From contig JANVFP010000017.1 of assembly GCA_027919835.1 (NCBI GenBank), positions 124,001-188,000 of the forward strand: 64,000 bases of DNA. The letters are read 5' to 3'. Below are positions 60,161 to 64,000 of this stretch, piece by piece. The notes under the pieces are model-generated. The model was not told the DNA's origin, did no database searches, and saw nothing but the letters and a program-made list of their open reading frames with translations. Both the position numbers and the translations under genes were made by a program. The DNA is from Lentinula raphanica. Lineage: Eukaryota; Basidiomycota; Agaricomycetes; Agaricales; Omphalotaceae. Within the stretch, counting starts at the first letter, position 1. Each line of letters begins with the position of its first letter.

Positions 60161-60169
60161 GGTCGAGAG

Positions 60170-60615
60170 CAGCGATTTGCTCCGATCTGATCCGAGGTCA
60201 GCATCTAGGCTCTGAGCGCTGGGCTCTTTTTACACTTGATCTCCATTGTTCATCGATGTTCATCGATCCATCGTCTAACGAGCCCCTTGCATATCGTTCA
60301 TAATGGCCCAATTGCTGGCTAGCACGACCATCAAGCTCTATCAAGCCTCGAATTCAAACTTGGTCCCCTCGTTCAATCTGATGAGTCCTTATGAGTTCCC
60401 TTTTGGAGCTCCAATAGAGTGCGCATAAAAATCAGCAGTCTGCATTGCGCAGGTTATGCTGCCGAGTTTCCACATCAGAAACTCACCCTGTGGAATATGG
60501 ATGGATATAAACCTCTCCGTCTTCGCCCCTTTCCCTCCAGAGCTGGTCTCCTACCCCCACTACCAACTACAAACGATTCAAAACTCTGTGTACTCAATAC
60601 GCCCAACATCCACGA
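60170..60615. promoter_or_regulatory. Upstream region of secreted-family copy 2, directly beside the MULE
   Basis: Homologous to the 53155-53558 region. TATA-like 'ggatataaacct' at 60494-60505. The MULE right end lies at 60160, so any control elements further upstream have been displaced by 3.6 kb. Confidence 0.6.
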
Positions 60616-61397
60616 ATGGTCTATACTCGTTCCATGTTCACTACGCTCCTCGTCTTCGGAGCAGCTTCTTTCGTCGTCGTCAGCGCGGTCCCGATTGACA
60701 CGAATTCAGGACCGTCGCCTACCATTACGCTGACTTCCGACAGTCACACTCCTACGTCTACATCCCTCTCCGCCGCCGCCGCTTCTAGCACTCTCCTTGA
60801 TCTTTCTGGAGTTGCTCCTCTTTCCCAAGCAGCTGGAGATCTGCTATCCGAGGCAAGTTCCATTTGTACTCTCTCCCTTACATCCGTTTCTCAGAATGAT
60901 TTATTTCTCTAGCGCCATCAACGTCGGGCCATCGCAGTATGTATCGAACCTCCTAGCGTTCATTAATCATCCTAAAACCCTTATTCCTTTTTCAGGATAA
61001 TTACAACGGAGGAAATGGCGGAGAACAAGGGGCTCACCAACAGCCCGCTGTGAATGGGAGGACCCCTAGTCCGACAGAGCTAGATCGCCCTCTTACGAAT
61101 CACGACAGCAGAAATGGTGGACAGTCACAAGATGCGCAACCACAGCCTGCTGCTAATGGAAGGTCTCCTAGTCCAACAGAGCCATATGATATTCCACCGA
61201 GTGTTGAGACTCGTGTACCAGCATGGGCCCACGAGCAGCTCCGCACCCTGAGGTTTACCCGCGATGGATTTGCCATCCCAGGTCCACAGCCGCCTGTTGC
61301 TAATACGGCTCAAAGGTATCCGTTTTTGTACGGGGATGGCCAGACACGTAGTCCTGGATCCAATGCTCGGGCCACCTCCGACAGAGCCAACCAATAG
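60616..61397 (+). CDS. Ser/Thr-rich secreted-family copy 2
   Basis: Exon 1 (60616-60852, 79 codons) encodes the signal peptide MVYTRSMFTTLLVFGAASFV and VVSAVPIDTNSG, then a Ser/Thr-rich segment and LSQAAGDLLSE. The exon ends GAG|GCAAGT, a GC donor. Joining to the acceptor at 60995 gives exon 2 (60996-61397, 134 codons) in frame: DNYNGGNGGEQGAHQQPAVN, with two copies of a unit like NGRSPSPTEPYD, then VPAWAHEQLRTLRFTRDGFA, ending TSDRANQ and TAG. The intervening 143 nt also hold a cassette segment (about 60901-60942) that begins after a CTCAG acceptor, precedes a GTATGT donor, and contains an in-frame TAG; including it would give a short form. Secreted; family and function unknown. No lesion is seen. 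Confidence 0.7.
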
Positions 61398-62030
61398 TGT
61401 AGTCCATCTCGCGATCAGTCAACTTATCGTCAGAGATGATGCACCGTCCACGATTTTGTTATCGTCGTTCAGCAGTAGTTTGCATAGTAGTTGTAACGAA
61501 TGAATCTTGTGCTCTTGAAGAGCATCATTCAAAGGATTGATCGTCGCTGGCCGGGATTCAAAATAAGTAAGCGTTCGAAGTGCGTTTGATCACACCAGAT
61601 GGCCCATTTAGCACTGACATTCATTTTTTGAGCCATTATGGCTACTAACACGTTCACAGGCATTCACCCACTCCGATCGCATGAAAAACTAGTTATGTTG
61701 AGTGCAGACTACTCTTCCAAGGTGCTTCTCATCGCTCAGCTTGTCCCTCTGTGTCTGACCCAATACTTTGCCTGCCAAATCAAAATTCTGGGGAAAGTCA
61801 CTGGTACCCGTCCGACCGTGTGCCACTGTGTGGTGGCAATAAATTTCAAAGCGATTGCGCAGGTTACGCTGCCGAGTTTTTCACATTGGAAACCTGTGAG
61901 ATACTACAGACAGATAAAGACCTCACCATCTTCGCCCTTTTCCCCCCAGAGCTGGTCTCCTACCGTCACTATCAACTACTACAACAAGCAATTCAAACAT
62001 CTGTGTACTCTGTACGCCCAACTATCCACG
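61398..62030. promoter_or_regulatory. Spacer: 3' end of copy 2 and promoter of copy 3
   Basis: Contains the palindrome 'gctcttgaagagc' near 61512-61524 and, from about 61860, upstream sequence shared with copies 1, 2 and 4. An in-frame upstream extension from 61638 exists but lacks support from the other copies. Confidence 0.55.
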
Positions 62031-62879
62031 ATGGTCTATACTCATTCAATGTTCACTACGCTCCTCGCCTTTGGAGCAGCTTCCTTTGTCGTCGTCGTCA
62101 GCGCCATCCCGATCGACACCAATTCGGGACCGTCGCTCACTAGCAGTGCTGCTACTAGTACGCCGACTTCCAACAGTCACACTCCCACTTCTACATCCCC
62201 CTCCCAGCTCTTCGCTGCTACCCCTAGCTCTCACGACACCGCCGGTGTCCAGTCCAATGATCAGGTGTATACCTTCGTCAATGATCGGCACAGTTCTCTT
62301 CAATCCAAACAAGCTAACCCGGTTCTGCAACCCGAGGCAAGTTTCAAGCATTATTCTCTCTTCTTTACTTTTTCTCAGAACAACTTCTAGAACCCCCAAC
62401 GTCTGGCCCCTTCAGTTCCCAAGGTATGTCACTATGATTGTGCCCCAATAGTGTTATCCTGCATCCCTCATTCTTTTCACTGGCAGGGTACGGTACCCAG
62501 CGTTTACGATATGGTGCGCACCAATAGTGCAGCGCTCAGCCGTGTTATTTGGCCGGGGTTGCGGGGTACGGGCCAGGGGCCCAGCAAGCCTGATATTAAC
62601 AAGATGCCCAGCCATGTTAAGTGGCCTGGTATGCCAAATATCCGCCAGGGGATGCCCAGCGATGTTCGTGTGTCGGGTATGGATATCAGCCATGATATGG
62701 GGCTCAGGCCCAGCGATGTTCGTGTCTCGGGTAAGGATATCAGCGATGATATGGTGCGTAGGCCCAGCGATGTTCTTTGGCCGGTTGTAAATATCCACAA
62801 TCCGGGGGGTACAATGGATCCCAACTCTGAGGAAACGGTGCCCAACCATGCCTCTGGCGGAGCCCTCCATTTAGTGTAA
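62031..62879 (+). CDS. Ser/Thr-rich secreted-family copy 3
   Basis: Exon 1 (62031-62336, 102 codons): signal peptide MVYTHSMFTTLLAFGAASFV, Ser/Thr-rich segment (TSTPTSNSHTPTSTSPSQLF), then YTFVNDRHSSLQSKQANPVL and QPE, ending at a GC donor (GAG|GCAAGT). Exon 2 (62487-62879, 131 codons) joins in frame: GTVPSVYDMVRTNSAALSRV. It holds two to three copies of an 18-residue unit, PSDVRVSGMDISHDMGLR, corresponding to 54-bp DNA repeats at about 62652-62775, and ends HASGGALHLV and TAA. A cassette segment (62384-62428) between the two introns has an in-frame TAG. Intact by this model. The C-terminal repeat is unrelated in sequence to the repeats of copies 1, 2 and 4. Function unknown. Confidence 0.7.
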
Positions 62880-63344
62880 TCTATCGAGTGTTCACAGTAC
62901 GTTCAGTCAGTGCGCGAGTAGTACATTGCCTGAGCTAACTTATGCACAGTTCCAAGTTCCCAAGTTGTTATCGTCGTTCAGCGGTATAGTAGTTTGTGTA
63001 GTACATGACACTTGTAACGAATGAATCTCAAGCTCTTGAAGAGTATTTCGAATCATTGTTAAATCAAAAAAATAAATAAATAAGCGTTTGACCACACCGT
63101 ATGCATATGGCCCATTCATTTTTGAGTTGTAACTTATCATGGCAGGTAGTACGACCATGTGGTGACACTGGTAAGCAATGGCGCAGGTTACGCTGCCCGA
63201 GTTTCACGTCCGAAAAAAGTTGCCCTGTGGAATATGGATAGATAAAACCCTCTCCGTTTGCGCCATTCTCCCCCAGAGCTGGTCTCCTACCCTCACTACA
63301 AGCGATTACAGATCTAGTGTACTCGAAACACTCAACACTCACGA
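62880..63344. promoter_or_regulatory. Spacer: 3' end of copy 3 and promoter of copy 4
   Basis: Contains 'agctcttgaagagt', a degenerate version of the 3' palindrome (near 63030-63043), and from about 63160 upstream sequence shared by the family, with 'gatagataaaaccct' near 63236-63250. Confidence 0.55.
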
Positions 63345-64000
63345 ATGGTCTATACTCGTTCAATGTTCACTATGCTCCTCACCTTTGGAGCAGCTTCCTT
63401 TGTCGTCGTCAGCGCCATCCCGATTGACATGAAATCACGACTGTCGCTCAATGGCAGTGCTGCTAGTACTACTAGTACACCGACTTCCAACAGTCACACT
63501 CCCACTTCTACATCCCCCTCCCAGCTCTCCACCGCTACCCTTAGTCCTCACCCTGACAATGGCACCAGTGCCCAGTATACTCAGGAGTATGACGACTTCG
63601 AGGAACTTCATCGTCTTCTGTTTCAATCAAATGATTCAGTTCTGCTACCTGAGGCAAGTTTCGAACAACTCTCTTCCTTACCTTTTTCAGAACAATTCTC
63701 TGTCTCTAGTACCAACATTCGGCCCCTCCATTTCCTGAGGTATGTATCAAGCCCACATATAGCTGGTGATCCTGCATCCCTCATTCTTCTATTGGCAGGG
63801 TACAACTCCTGGCGACAGTCAGCCTCCTTGGCAGGGTATGGTGCATGACTACGGTTATTGGCCAAGTACGGACGGTCATTTGCAGGGCCAGCAGGCTACG
63901 CCGAGCTATGGCCTCGACGATCACTGGCAAACCGACAACAGTTACCCGCAGGGTACGGATCTCGGCCACAGCTATTGGCAGGGTACGCCAGATCTCGGCC
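63345..64000 (+). CDS. Ser/Thr-rich secreted-family copy 4 (cut by the right edge)
   Basis: Exon 1 (63345-63653, 103 codons): signal peptide MVYTRSMFTMLLTFGAASFV, Ser/Thr-rich segment, then YTQEYDDFEELHRLLFQSND and SVLLPE, ending GAG|GCAAGT. Exon 2 starts at 63799 and is open to the window edge: GTTPGDSQPPWQGMVHDYGY, then Trp/Gln/Gly/Tyr-rich repeats around HSYWQGT and PDLG. The unit resembles DNYWQGT and related pieces in copy 1 (NDYWPGT), so copies 1 and 4 share this domain type. The cassette segment between the introns (about 63691-63739) ends with an in-frame TGA. Secreted, function unknown; the C-terminus lies outside the window. Confidence 0.68.

Noticed and set aside
62454..62870. Minus-strand 138-codon frame opposite secreted-family copy 3
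   Set aside because: Shadow of the repeated plus-strand exon, which has a signal peptide, splice sites and paralogues.

Overview
The window is nuclear DNA of a filamentous basidiomycete, most likely an Agaricomycete. Support comes from many short GT-AG introns of about 45-70 nt, long intergenic repeats, and typical families: FunK1 fungal-type protein kinases, a heme-thiolate peroxygenase, an aryl-alcohol-dehydrogenase-type aldo-keto reductase, a TEA/ATTS transcription factor and fungal MULE transposase. I cannot name the species.

Left part (about 1-24 kb): gene-dense and mostly conserved. It holds the N-terminus of condensin SMC2 (cut by the window edge), a cation-dependent O-methyltransferase, an F-box/LRR-like protein, a GRAM-TBC-EF-hand Rab-GAP, a Swd3/WDR5 WD40 protein divergent from a TEA-domain factor, an aldo-keto reductase, a tandem pair of small secreted proteins, the tRNA-Ser methyltransferase TRM44, and an intron-containing tRNA-Cys(GCA) 27 bp beyond the TRM44 stop.

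Middle (about 24.7-47.7 kb): a decaying segmental-duplication array. Four FunK1 kinase copies lie on the minus strand, each with related flanks. The fourth (41.5-44.5 kb) looks intact. The other three carry frameshifts, a stop, a large internal deletion or a changed HRD motif. An unknown gene at 24.8 kb has a deleted relic at 40.8 kb, so the ancestral unit was 'unknown gene + FunK1'. A 300-bp inverted-repeat element with a telomere-like TTAGGG core sits between copies two and three.

Right part (about 49-64 kb): secreted-protein territory. It holds a PAN/apple-like Cys-rich secreted protein, a short unspecific peroxygenase, and four tandem copies of an unrecognised Ser/Thr-rich secreted family whose C-terminal repeat domains have diverged strongly. 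All four copies keep a GC splice donor and a cassette segment with in-frame stops. Two DNA transposons interrupt this array: a 1.33-kb non-autonomous element (7-bp target duplication) and a 3.63-kb MULE (about 147-bp terminal inverted repeats, 9-bp target duplication).

All exon structures are hand-derived from reading frame, splice motifs and family conservation; none is supported by transcripts.
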